Shown here: positions 14,675-22,839 of the stretch, one piece after another | How positions within the stretch are numbered: the first letter of the stretch is position 1 | Layout of the letters: the number at the start of each line of letters is the position of its first letter | Source: Phycisphaerae bacterium | GTDB lineage: Bacteria; Planctomycetota; Phycisphaerae; JAAYCJ01 | Assembly: GCA_012514125.1 (NCBI GenBank) | Contig: JAAZAW010000185.1 | Location: forward strand, 1-28,203 | Direction: 5' to 3' | DNA length: 28,203 nucleotides | Translations under genes and position numbers: made by a program | The notes under the pieces: model-generated | What the model was told of the DNA's origin: nothing | Databases searched by the model: none | Seen by the model: the letters and a program-made list of their open reading frames with translations, nothing else

Positions 14675-14727
14675 AAAAATTGCGCCGGGCGACAGAGCGC
14701 CGCTTCGAAAATGGCGTTTTGTCACCC
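14675..14727 (-). terminator. Probable terminator of the PEP-CTERM esterase gene
   Basis: On the minus strand GGGTGACA (14727-14720) pairs with TGTCGCCC (14694-14687) with one G-T wobble, and an inner ACGCC/GGCG stem continues it. A T5 run follows a few bases later (near 14675-14680). It lies about 50 bp after the esterase stop at 14776. Confidence 0.55.
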
Positions 14728-14775
14728 GATGGATGCTTGATAAGGCAGGAATCAACAAGATCATCGATGAATCGG

Positions 14776-16203
14776 CTAACAGCGACGACGTAATCGCTTA
14801 ATCGCCCAAAGGCCTGGGACAAGGAACAGGATGGTCGCCGGTTCCGGAACAGGGGTGAATATAACCTGGATATCGTCGAAATGGACGAAGTTGGACGAGT
14901 TGGCCCAGAAGTTGATGTAGAGGTACTTGCCGATCGATGGGTTATCGGGATCGACGGTCCAGTCGAGTTCGATCAGCGACCACTTTCCGGGAATCAGGCC
15001 CGGTCCTGTGGTGGCGGCGTTGGCATCGCCCCAAATCAGATCGGCTGTTTCGGCGACGTTATTATCGGCGATCATAAAACCAGCGATGAAAGTGCCCGGA
15101 GCAGTGTTGCTAAGCTGCGAGCCGGCATAGAACGAGAGGTGATAGATGCCGGGTTGAACGGTCGTGCCGAGGTATTGATAGAAGGCAAAATTGTTGGCAA
15201 AGGCGATTTGATCGCCATCGGGCATGGGTTCGGTGAACTCGGCATTATAAACAGCCTGGGTGCTGTTGACGATACCGGCGAATCCCCCGGCATTGACGAC
15301 GGTGAAACCTTCGATCGTATTTGAGGTATAAGCGTCGTCGGGCAGACGGGGATTTTCGAAGGAAGTGTTGATCGTGATGGGGTTCAGGTCGGTGTTGATG
15401 CCCTTGGCGTTTCGGACGACATATTCGAGTGCGACGGCGGTATCGACATAGTTGGTGGAATGTCCGCCGTTAGGTCGATAGAAGGCGACGGCGTTCGGGT
15501 TGGTCTGGGCGACGTTCCGGCTCAGACGCATGACACTGTCCGGGGGAACGAGGGTATCGTTACCGCCCGCGGTGACGGAAAAGGGCATGGTGAAGGAATT
15601 GGGGAAGAATTCGGCGCTGCGATTATAGTACTGCTCCGGGACCTGGGTTTTGGTTCCGCCGAAGGAGGCGGCGATGGCATCCTGGAAGTTGGTGTATTCG
15701 ACGTGGTTGGCCAAACCGTTTCGGGCACTGACACCGTCGATCAGGTCCGGGTGCAGGGCGGTGAAGGTCATGGCTGATGAGCCGCCCATCGATCCGCCGA
15801 CGAGAAAGACTTTTCCGACGTTATACTGCGATTTGAGGGTGTTGATCAATTGGATCATGTCGGCTTCGGCAGCCGGCCCCATCCAGGAGGTGGTGGCGCG
15901 ATAATCGGGAGTGATATAAACCATGTTGTGACTAGCGGCGACGTCGCGTGTGGCACGGGCTTCATCGAAGGTGCCGGTGGCGAACTGCCAGCGGTCCGAG
16001 CCATGCCCGTGCAGGGCGATCATGATATCAACGGGCTGACTGAGATCATATCCGACCGGCAGCATCTGGATGTATCGCTGAACCGAACCGTCATAATCGG
16101 CGGTAAAGGCGAGGTCCTGCGGGGCGGATAAGTCTCCAGCCAGACACGTTGAGGAAAGGATAATCGTCAAACACAATGCCACAATCGTCTTTAATACTTC
16201 CAT
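14776..16203 (-). CDS. Secreted alpha/beta-hydrolase esterase with PEP-CTERM sorting signal
   Basis: This 475-residue exported enzyme has a signal peptide (about 1-22), an alpha/beta-hydrolase domain (about 25-270) and a jelly-roll-like C-terminal domain (about 275-448). The catalytic triad candidates are Ser138 in GGSMGG, Asp216 in GGNDTL and His248 in NGGHS; the oxyanion segment is HGHG (65-68). The C-terminus ends with VPEPA (from 452), a hydrophobic stretch and RLRRR, which is a PEP-CTERM signal processed by exosortase. The domain resembles feruloyl/acetyl-xylan-type and esterase D-type enzymes, so a carbohydrate ester is the likely substrate (inference). In-frame codons run to 16248, but GGAGG lies just before the ATG at 16203. 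The neighbouring PEP-CTERM gene and AraC regulator suggest a small polysaccharide-use locus. Confidence 0.85.
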   Translation of the reverse strand: MEVLKTIVALCLTIILSSTCLAGDLSAPQDLAFTADYDGSVQRYIQMLPVGYDLSQPVDIMIALHGHGSDRWQFATGTFDEARATRDVAASHNMVYITPDYRATTSWMGPAAEADMIQLINTLKSQYNVGKVFLVGGSMGGSSAMTFTALHPDLIDGVSARNGLANHVEYTNFQDAIAASFGGTKTQVPEQYYNRSAEFFPNSFTMPFSVTAGGNDTLVPPDSVMRLSRNVAQTNPNAVAFYRPNGGHSTNYVDTAVALEYVVRNAKGINTDLNPITINTSFENPRLPDDAYTSNTIEGFTVVNAGGFAGIVNSTQAVYNAEFTEPMPDGDQIAFANNFAFYQYLGTTVQPGIYHLSFYAGSQLSNTAPGTFIAGFMIADNNVAETADLIWGDANAATTGPGLIPGKWSLIELDWTVDPDNPSIGKYLYINFWANSSNFVHFDDIQVIFTPVPEPATILFLVPGLWAIKRLRRRC

Positions 16204-16277
16204 CACTCCTCCACAAGTTGTCGATGTTTTAAGATAACCGATATCCACTATCCAGCAGCAAGCACATCGATCGGATG

Positions 16278-16311
16278 AAAAAGCGTGGAAGGATGATGAA
16301 TCCTTCCACGC
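16278..16311 (-). terminator. Intrinsic terminator of the PEP-CTERM jelly-roll gene
   Basis: A perfect 12-bp stem (GCGTGGAAGGAT 16283-16294 / ATCCTTCCACGC 16300-16311) with a 5-nt loop is followed, on the minus strand, by five T. It lies 15 bp after the stop at 16326 and separates this gene from the esterase. Confidence 0.88.
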
Positions 16312-16325
16312 CGGTATGTGTGGTT

Positions 16326-17009
16326 TTATTTTTTACGCAGAAACAATCCGCCCAGGCACAGCAGGATCAGGCTGGCCGGTTCGGGGACGGCGGCGGCCGT
16401 CAGGACGATGTTGTCGAACAAGGCATCAGTGCCTGAAGGATTTATAATGGAACGGCAGACAACCTCGATCGGCCGTCCGACCAAACCCGTTTCCACACTG
16501 GTATCGATCGTGATGGTTGGGAAGGCGGTGAAAACAAAATTGGTCGTTTGGGGCAGTGCGACGATAACACCGTCGTTACCATTGCCCAAGAACAGTTCGG
16601 GGGTCGAGGCGCCCACTCGCGAGCCGTAACCGGTCAGGGTATAGATCGTGTCGGCTTGGAAATTGCCGCATGTTCCGGATTGATACAGATAACCACCGCC
16701 GGCACATATGGTCGAAAACTGACTTCCATTTTCCGGGGGAGCGACGACGGTCACGGATCCGTCACCGGTCGTGCCGATCGTTTGGATGGCTGGATTTCCT
16801 CCCAGATAGCCATCCCAAAAGGTCCAACCGGTCGGAGTTGTGAACTGATACCAAAATGTGCCTGATCCGCCGACACCCTCACCGGGAACAATCGCCGGAC
16901 TTTCGAAGGATCCATTGTTAACATCCGGTCCCATCAGGACTGTTGCCTGGGCGTTTACGCTCGCCAGAGCGACAACCAGAGCGATCATCAGAATTGCGAA
17001 CTTCTTCAT
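16326..17009 (-). CDS. PEP-CTERM surface protein, jelly-roll-like
   Basis: This 227-residue exported protein has a signal peptide (about 1-22, ending NAQA), a beta-rich domain (about 27-205), and the C-terminal signal VPEPASLILLCLGGLFLRKK. The NNGSFESP opening and the GW..W segment, followed by a FDNIVL ending, are typical of planctomycete PEP-CTERM proteins with a CBM-like jelly roll. The same kind of opening (NTSFENP) and ending (FDDIQV) occur in the C-terminal domain of the esterase next door. It has no catalytic motif, so glycan binding or a matrix role is likely (inference). AAGGAGAG precedes the ATG. A GGTCCTTC/GAAGGATC imperfect hairpin (about 17051-17090) lies in its upstream region. 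Confidence 0.85.
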   Translation of the reverse strand: MKKFAILMIALVVALASVNAQATVLMGPDVNNGSFESPAIVPGEGVGGSGTFWYQFTTPTGWTFWDGYLGGNPAIQTIGTTGDGSVTVVAPPENGSQFSTICAGGGYLYQSGTCGNFQADTIYTLTGYGSRVGASTPELFLGNGNDGVIVALPQTTNFVFTAFPTITIDTSVETGLVGRPIEVVCRSIINPSGTDALFDNIVLTAAAVPEPASLILLCLGGLFLRKK

Positions 17010-17158
17010 ACTTTACTCTCCTTATACTACCGGGCTTTGGGGTTACCCGAGATCCTTCACTACCCGCCCGTCTGAGTTTTTCGAAGGACCTCGTACAATT
17101 CACCGTTCATTGTATTTTTAGTATATTGTTTTTGTCTTTTAAGCCGAAGAAAGATGTT

Positions 17159-18112
17159 ATGGAATATACGACTATCAACATGGACGATTCGTCGAAGGGT
17201 GACTTGTTTTACAGGTCGCTCAAGGAGGTTCTGATCTCCGTTTCACGGGGAGGGCTGACTTTTTTCGCACCTCCAGGTTCCGATAAATTGCCGCCGATCC
17301 AACCGCTGGATTTGTTCTATCCGCCGGAATCGCACGATATCATCGAGATGGCGTTCTGCATGAAGAATCGAGTCAACTTATACATCAACGGAACGAAATA
17401 CACTGTCAAGTCCGGACCGATCAACGTCCTGCTTCCAGGCGATATTCATGCCGAACGATTTTATCGCCCGACGATGGGTTATCAGACCTTCTGGATCCAG
17501 ATTATCCCGGAAAATATCGGTTTTCAAATCAGTTGCTACTCCCCCAACCGTGGCTATTTTCTGCTGGGCAAACGGACCGATCTGAAGCTCGAATCACGCG
17601 AGGCGCTTCTGACACTTGGCCATCATCAGCAATTGCACCATGATCGGCTAATGCAGATTCAGTTTCAGTGCAAGCTGATGGAAATTTTATTTGAGGCATT
17701 GCCGCTGATTCGACAGATCCCCGACCATCAAAATGTTCACATTTCCTCTTCCAGCTATCTGCTCGACCAGCTCAAGCATCATCTGGATTCGCATTTTCAG
17801 GAGGAGATTTCGCTACCCGACCTCGGCAGAATATTTCATTATTCCCCATCGCATCTAAACATGCTGTTTCGTAAAAAATTCGGTCTGCCGATTGTCAAAT
17901 ACATCCTTCGCAAGCGAATTGATCTGGCCCGACATTTTTTGAAAAATGCCGATATTGAAATCAAACAGGTGGCATTTCGGACCGGATTTAACGATCCGCT
18001 GTATTTCAGCCGAGTATTCAGGCGAATCATGGGTATATCGCCGCTGGATTATCAAAGTCAAATGCTGTTCAAAAAAGATATCCCGAAATCGAATACCAGC
18101 CCCCACGAGTAA
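17159..18112 (+). CDS. AraC family transcriptional regulator
   Basis: This 317-residue protein has an N-terminal cupin-like sensor (about 50-120, with LYINGTKYTVKSGPINVLLPGDIHAERF) and a C-terminal AraC-type double helix-turn-helix (about 202-300). The second HTH shows IEIKQVAFRTGFNDPLYFSRVFRRIMGISPLDYQ, close to family consensus. Such proteins usually sense a sugar or other small ligand. The open frame extends upstream to 16943 as antisense of the neighbouring gene's start; I place the start at 17159, where the family-like protein begins, although the ribosome binding site there is weak (AAGAAAGA). It is transcribed divergently from the PEP-CTERM gene and, with the esterase, probably controls them (inference). 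Confidence 0.9.
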   Translation: MEYTTINMDDSSKGDLFYRSLKEVLISVSRGGLTFFAPPGSDKLPPIQPLDLFYPPESHDIIEMAFCMKNRVNLYINGTKYTVKSGPINVLLPGDIHAERFYRPTMGYQTFWIQIIPENIGFQISCYSPNRGYFLLGKRTDLKLESREALLTLGHHQQLHHDRLMQIQFQCKLMEILFEALPLIRQIPDHQNVHISSSSYLLDQLKHHLDSHFQEEISLPDLGRIFHYSPSHLNMLFRKKFGLPIVKYILRKRIDLARHFLKNADIEIKQVAFRTGFNDPLYFSRVFRRIMGISPLDYQSQMLFKKDIPKSNTSPHE

Positions 18113-18235
18113 CTTTCCGGCGCGACATCCCGCCGGCTTCCACAGTGAATGAAAATCCCTTTCCTTTTTCAGGATTTGTGATAGTTTATCATAAGGAGTG
18201 GGACGCTATGCAATGTCGCTTAGAGGGGATGTGCT

Positions 18236-18820
18236 GTGCATGTTTTTTTAACCGCTTTTATTCAGGTGGCCGTAGCCATTGACGCGCTTGGGCTTGTGCC
18301 TCTTTATCTGTCGATGCTCGATCACCTGCCCCCGAAAGAAAAAAAATATATCCTGCGAAACAGTCTGCTGGCGGGTCTGGCGATCGGGACGCTTTTTTTG
18401 TTTCTGGGCAAGATTTTCCTGAACCTGCTGGGCATCGTTATCAGCGATTTTCAAATCGCCGGCGGCATTATCTTAATGCTCATCGGCATTCTGGACCTCA
18501 CCAGCGAAGAGAAAACCCAGCGAAAACCCTCTGAAAGCTGGGGCGTCGTGCCGCTGGGCATCCCGCTGATCGTCGGTCCTGCCACCATCAGCGTGCTGTT
18601 TTTGTTGATTGACCAGGTGGGCTATTTGATGACCCTGCTGGCCTTTGGGGCCAATCTGCTGCTGGCGGGTCTGGTCTTTCATTATTCTTCAAATATTAGC
18701 CGGGTACTCGGTAAGGACGGCATCAAAGCGATTTCCAAAGTCACCATGCTGCTGCTCATCGCCATCGGTATCCGAATGGTCCGCCTGGGCATTATCGACG
18801 CCTTTTTAAATAATAAATAA
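18236..18820 (+). CDS. MarC family integral membrane protein
   Basis: This 194-residue protein has six predicted membrane segments and the family features: VAIDALGLVPLYLSM near the start, IAGGIILMLIGILDL (about 78-92), and GVVPLGIPLIVGPATIS (about 103-119). MarC-family proteins have no proven transport function; the old link to antibiotic resistance was withdrawn. It starts with GTG at 18236, with AGAGGGG eight to ten bases upstream; the ATG at 18240 leads straight to a stop in its frame. A CCGGCG/CGCCGG hairpin (18117-18136) separates it from the AraC gene. Confidence 0.9.
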   Translation: MHVFLTAFIQVAVAIDALGLVPLYLSMLDHLPPKEKKYILRNSLLAGLAIGTLFLFLGKIFLNLLGIVISDFQIAGGIILMLIGILDLTSEEKTQRKPSESWGVVPLGIPLIVGPATISVLFLLIDQVGYLMTLLAFGANLLLAGLVFHYSSNISRVLGKDGIKAISKVTMLLLIAIGIRMVRLGIIDAFLNNK

Positions 18821-18879
18821 TGAATATGATTAAATCGCCTTTTCATACACTCCTTTTTTCTTTTCAACGTCTATTTTTA

Positions 18880-18909
18880 TTGGCAATCGCCCCGGCAGGC
18901 GAGTATGAT
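18880..18909 (+). promoter_or_regulatory. Candidate promoter of tpiA with an inverted repeat in its spacer
   Basis: -35 TTGGCA (18880-18885), an 18-bp spacer and -10 TATGAT (18904-18909). The spacer holds TCGCC/GGCGA (18887-18891 and 18898-18902), an inverted repeat positioned like an operator. The leader would be about 60 nt. Confidence 0.45.
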
Positions 18910-18975
18910 ATTTTGTTTCAATTGATTTTAATGGTTTTCTATCGACTCTGAGAGGATTTGAAGGAGATTTTGGCG

Positions 18976-19740
18976 ATGCGTACTCCATTTGTGGCTGGAA
19001 ACTGGAAAATGAATATGCTTCAATCGACGGGCGTCGAATTGGCCAAGGCATTGGCGGCGGTTAAACCCGCCGGTCAGGTCGAAGTCGCGGTTTGCCCGCC
19101 TTTTGTTTATCTGGCTTCGGTGAAACAGGCGATCAATTCCAGCCATGTGAAGCTGGGCGCCCAAAACGTTTATTTTGAGGCCAAGGGAGCGTTTACCGGC
19201 GAAATTTCCTGCGAAATGCTCAAAGATGTCGGTTGCGAATATGTGATTTTGGGCCATTCGGAACGTCGGCATATTCTGGGCGAAAACGACAAAATGATTA
19301 ACGCGAAGGTCAAAGCGGCCATCGGAGCGGGTTTAAAACCGATCCTGTGCGTGGGCGAACTGCTCGAGGAACGCGACGCTAACAAGACAGAAAGTGTTAT
19401 TGAGACTCAACTTACGGGCGGACTCGAAGGCTTGACCGCCGATCAGCTTAAAACACTGGTTATTGCCTACGAACCGGTCTGGGCCATCGGCACGGGTCGA
19501 ACCGCGAGTCCGGAACAGGCCCAGGACGTTCATCAGTTCATCCGCAACTGGTTGACGGGCAAATTCGGCAATGGTTTTGCCCAGTCGGTCCGAATTCAAT
19601 ATGGCGGAAGTGTTAAAGGTGATAACGCGGAGCAACTCATGTCCAAGCCTGACGTTGACGGAGCGCTGGTGGGCGGCGCGAGCTTAAAAGCCGATGATTT
19701 TCTGAAAATTATCGACGGAGCATTGGCGGCCAAAAAATAA
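18976..19740 (+). CDS. tpiA: Triose-phosphate isomerase
   Basis: This 254-residue TIM barrel interconverts dihydroxyacetone phosphate and glyceraldehyde 3-phosphate in glycolysis and gluconeogenesis. Catalytic residues are visible: Lys11 in AGNWKMN, His94 in ILGHSERR, and Glu166 in AYEPVWAIGTG; the phosphate-gripping YGGSVKGDNA is near the C-terminus. Length is standard. The start at 18976 follows AAGGAG by nine bases; a TTG at 18958 in frame is unlikely. secG follows 54 bp downstream, an arrangement seen in several bacteria. Confidence 0.98.
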   Translation: MRTPFVAGNWKMNMLQSTGVELAKALAAVKPAGQVEVAVCPPFVYLASVKQAINSSHVKLGAQNVYFEAKGAFTGEISCEMLKDVGCEYVILGHSERRHILGENDKMINAKVKAAIGAGLKPILCVGELLEERDANKTESVIETQLTGGLEGLTADQLKTLVIAYEPVWAIGTGRTASPEQAQDVHQFIRNWLTGKFGNGFAQSVRIQYGGSVKGDNAEQLMSKPDVDGALVGGASLKADDFLKIIDGALAAKK

Positions 19741-19794
19741 TTGCTACAATATAACGATGTTCGGTCATCGGGCGATCAAAATGGAGACTGATCT

Positions 19795-20118
19795 ATGACG
19801 ACGTTTGTTGGAATTTTGTTGATTATCGTTTGTTTTCTGCTGATTTTCATCGTTCTGCTGCAAAAAGGCAGAGGCGGCGGGCTTTCCGGTGCATTTGGCG
19901 GTGCGGGCGGACATTCCGCTTTCGGGTCCAAGACAGGCGATGTCTTTACCTGGATTACCAGCGGGCTGGTTCTCTTGTTTATTTTGCTCGCCGTTATCGC
20001 CAATTGGGTCTTTGTACCGGAAAAATTTCAGGGAGCCCCCGAACCTGCGGAGGTAAGCACGCCGGCGGAACCTGCCGAAACGACCACTCAACCGCAGGAA
20101 ACACCGGCTCAAAAGTAA
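19795..20118 (+). CDS. secG: Preprotein translocase subunit SecG
   Basis: This 107-residue membrane protein is the small accessory subunit of the SecYEG channel. Two membrane segments are visible (about 1-22 and 57-78), joined by the family loop LLQKGRGGGLSGAFGGAGGHSAFGSKTGD. The C-terminal ~25 residues are a Pro/Glu/Thr-rich tail, which often varies in this family. GGAG precedes the ATG. It sits between tpiA and yicC and is likely co-transcribed with both. Confidence 0.96.
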   Translation: MTTFVGILLIIVCFLLIFIVLLQKGRGGGLSGAFGGAGGHSAFGSKTGDVFTWITSGLVLLFILLAVIANWVFVPEKFQGAPEPAEVSTPAEPAETTTQPQETPAQK

Positions 20119-20140
20119 TTTCAGAAGGATATAAAAAAAG

Positions 20141-21028
20141 ATGTTGGCTTCTATGACGGGTTTTACCCGGGCAAGCGTTACAAATAATAATATTACCTAT
20201 AATTTGGAAATACGCTCTCTTAACGGCAAGTATTTCAAATCGACCATTAAGCTTCCCGAGCAGTTGGCCTGTTATGAACCCAAAATTGAACAGATTCTAA
20301 GAGAAAATCTCATTCGCGGATCGATCGTTTTCAGTCTCCGGCTTCGCGATAATTCCGAAACCGCCTCGCTTGAAGTCAATTCCGGCGCCATCAAGGGATA
20401 TCTCCAGGCGCTGAAACAAATCGTTCATGAACACAAGGAACACCCCATCACCATCGATCTGTCGAATCTGCTGATGCTGCCGGGCGTTTGTCAATATCCC
20501 GAACCGGACGTTGCCCGGCTTGAACAGGAATTGCAGATTATCACCGACCTGACCAACCAGGCGTTAAAGCAGCTCTGGAACATGCGATACCAGGAAGGTC
20601 AGACGATCAAGCTCGATTTGGCCAAACACTGCCAAAATATTGAAGTTGCCCTCAACGACATCAAAGAATGTGCCCCGCAGGTTATTCAGGACTACGCCCA
20701 GAGACTTCGCCAGCGTGTGGGCAAACTTCTCTCGGAAGCGGAAGTGGAACTCGACAAAGAAAGCCTGATTCGCGAGGTGGCGATTTTTGCGGAGCGTGCC
20801 GACATCAATGAGGAACTCTCCAGGTTGGCTTCCCATCTGGCCCAGTTTCAAACGGTGATCGAAGGCAAGGAACACGCAGGACGAACTCTGGAATTTCTCG
20901 CTCAGGAGATGCTCCGCGAAACCAATACCATTGGCTCAAAAGCGAATAACGCGAAAATTGCCTTGCGGGTGGTAGAAATCAAGGGGCATATCGATCGGAT
21001 CAAAGAACAGGTCATGAACGTGGTTTAA
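20141..21028 (+). CDS. yicC: YicC/YloC family endoribonuclease
   Basis: This 295-residue protein shows both family signatures: SMTGFTRA near the start, with RSLNGKYF shortly after, and the C-terminal FLAQEMLRETNTIGSKANNAKI followed by EIKGHIDRIKEQVMNV. YicC proteins are toroidal endoribonucleases that cut RNA 5' of guanines and affect turnover of specific small RNAs. It starts 22 bp after secG, with AGAAGGA upstream. The gene often stands before gmk; that gene is not here, because motB comes in from the other strand 44 bp later. Confidence 0.94.
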   Translation: MLASMTGFTRASVTNNNITYNLEIRSLNGKYFKSTIKLPEQLACYEPKIEQILRENLIRGSIVFSLRLRDNSETASLEVNSGAIKGYLQALKQIVHEHKEHPITIDLSNLLMLPGVCQYPEPDVARLEQELQIITDLTNQALKQLWNMRYQEGQTIKLDLAKHCQNIEVALNDIKECAPQVIQDYAQRLRQRVGKLLSEAEVELDKESLIREVAIFAERADINEELSRLASHLAQFQTVIEGKEHAGRTLEFLAQEMLRETNTIGSKANNAKIALRVVEIKGHIDRIKEQVMNVV

Positions 21029-21072
21029 TCCTGCCGCCCTTCGACAGGTCCCGGTACCGGATTTTTTCCCCC

Positions 21073-21891
21073 TTAGTCTGAGGAAGTTTCAGATTCTTTG
21101 GTCGCGGGAGATTTGATTGTTTTTTTAATCATGTGATTGGCGGAATCGTCCGCCACCGGACGTTCACGATATTCGCTGACCAGAGCTTCCGTTGCGATAA
21201 CTTCGACCCGCCGATTATCCGCACGAGTCACTTCACTATAGGTTCCTTCGCGTTTAGGTTCATAATCGCGGCACGAAACAATGCGCAACGATTCCCTGGC
21301 CACACCGATATCCACGAGTTTCTGAACAACGGCCAACGCGCGGTCATAAGAGAGGTCCTTGGCCGTTTTTTGAAGTTTGTATTCTTCGTCACGGGACGTA
21401 TGGCCTTTGACGATAAAGACATTCATATGGCCACGAATTTGATCGGCGATCATCGCGATATTATTTTCCTGCTCCGGGGTAAGCGCAGAACTATCGGCGG
21501 CAAATCCGACAACTCCTCCAATCGTTGTCTGTGAGCCGGTGCGAATGGTTGTAACCATATCATGGCGTCCGACCATCCCCCGACTGCGTACGGCAGCCTC
21601 GCCGGGCTTGGCCGAGGTTCCGGACTTGCCTTTGGAATTGTTTAATTTGGACAATAAAATCTGCAAATCGATGGGGTCCTGAGAATTTGACGGAGGAACG
21701 TATTTAAATGCTTCCTTGATAGCGGCGGCGACCTTGAGAAATTCCGGGTCCGCAGCGAAATCCTTCGGAACCATCATGGAGCAAAGAATAACGAAAAACC
21801 CCATCAGCAGAGTCATGAGGTCGGCGAGACTGGTAATCCAGCCTTCGCTCATATGTCCGTCATGATGTTGTTTTTTGCCTCGTTTGGCCAT
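21073..21891 (-). CDS. motB: Flagellar motor stator protein MotB
   Basis: This 272-residue protein has a short cytoplasmic N-terminus, one membrane helix (about 21-41) with the proton-binding Asp24 in SLADLMTLLMGFF, and an OmpA-like peptidoglycan-binding domain (about 125-240). The latter shows IVKGHTSRDEEYK, LSYDRALAVVQKL and the ADNRRVEV ending. MotB anchors the stator to the cell wall and carries the ion path with MotA. The gene follows motA by 13 bp in the same direction. A charged C-terminal tail (HMIKKTIKSPATKESETSSD) lies beyond the OmpA domain. No other flagellar genes are in the window. Confidence 0.93.
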   Translation of the reverse strand: MAKRGKKQHHDGHMSEGWITSLADLMTLLMGFFVILCSMMVPKDFAADPEFLKVAAAIKEAFKYVPPSNSQDPIDLQILLSKLNNSKGKSGTSAKPGEAAVRSRGMVGRHDMVTTIRTGSQTTIGGVVGFAADSSALTPEQENNIAMIADQIRGHMNVFIVKGHTSRDEEYKLQKTAKDLSYDRALAVVQKLVDIGVARESLRIVSCRDYEPKREGTYSEVTRADNRRVEVIATEALVSEYRERPVADDSANHMIKKTIKSPATKESETSSD

Positions 21892-21904
21892 CGACGATCA
21901 ATCC

Positions 21905-22681
21905 TTATTTTTTATCGAGAACTTTCCGCTGTCGATCGGAGAGGAACGATTGGAGTTTCATCTCGACGACGTGGGGATTGTCCCCCGATTGAATGCTCAT
22001 AATCCCGACGACGGTCATTTCCTTGATAAATTGCTCTTCTTCGGAACGAATCGCCAATTTATGTCCGATCGGACCGCAGATAACGTTGGCCAGAATACAG
22101 CCATATAACGTCGCCACCAAAGCGACGCTCAAGGATTTTCCAATCGCGGAAGCATCGCCGCCAAGGTTCTGGAACATCGCGATCTGTCCGATAACCGTGG
22201 CGGTCAATCCAAATCCGGGACCGAAGGAACCAATGATATCAAAAAACTTTTTCCCTTTACGGTGACGCTCGCCCAGGGCTTCCATTTCAATTCTCAGAGT
22301 TTCTTCGATAATTTCCGGGTCCGTGCCATCGATGGCCAACTGAAGACCTTTGCGAAGAAACGGGTCTTTCTGCGTTTTGAGCGCTTCTTCCAACGCCAGC
22401 ATGCCGTCCCGACGAGCCACTTCCGCGTAACCGGTCAAACTCTTGATCAGTTCCGCCACTTTCATATCTTTACCAAAGAGCCATTTCTTCAAGTAGCCAA
22501 AAAGGTCCAGAACCGAGCCCAGAGGCATTCCCATAAGAGTTGCGGCAAAACATCCACCGATAACAACGATAACCGCTTCCGTGGAATAAAACGCAGCCAG
22601 ATTGCCATGTGTCGTTTCAAACATGGCAAAGAGAATACCTCCGCCTGCGATGATGATACCTATGAGTGTTGCTATATCCAT
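21905..22681 (-). CDS. motA: Flagellar motor stator protein MotA
   Basis: This 258-residue membrane protein has four predicted helices and the MotA/TolQ/ExbB features: the cytoplasmic segment ARRDGMLALEEAL, then FGPGFGLTATVIGQIAMFQNLG with its conserved Pro, and GPIGHKLA near the end of the last helix, also with the conserved Pro. MotA and MotB form the ion-driven stator (5:2 complex) of the flagellar motor. GGAAGGG lies upstream of the ATG. The FHA-GAF-PP2C-like gene precedes it by about 158 bp on the same strand. Confidence 0.94.
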   Translation of the reverse strand: MDIATLIGIIIAGGGILFAMFETTHGNLAAFYSTEAVIVVIGGCFAATLMGMPLGSVLDLFGYLKKWLFGKDMKVAELIKSLTGYAEVARRDGMLALEEALKTQKDPFLRKGLQLAIDGTDPEIIEETLRIEMEALGERHRKGKKFFDIIGSFGPGFGLTATVIGQIAMFQNLGGDASAIGKSLSVALVATLYGCILANVICGPIGHKLAIRSEEEQFIKEMTVVGIMSIQSGDNPHVVEMKLQSFLSDRQRKVLDKK

Positions 22682-22839
22682 TCCGTTTTACCCTTCCACC
22701 AGGGACTCTACGACATAATAAACAGTATAAACCTGAATGTTTCTCTTAATGTATCGTCAGAAAAAGGGGGCAACTTTGTCAGGAATCGCGACACTTTTAG
22801 TTTTATCGCAATAAAAGTAAAGGCAGGTCCGATAAAAGG

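Noticed and set aside
16943..17158. N-terminal extension of the AraC regulator
   Set aside because: It overlaps the start of the divergent PEP-CTERM gene and does not resemble a protein.
21029..21072. Possible terminator between yicC and motB
   Set aside because: CCGGTACCGG followed by T6 looks promising, but the stem cannot fold with an adequate loop.
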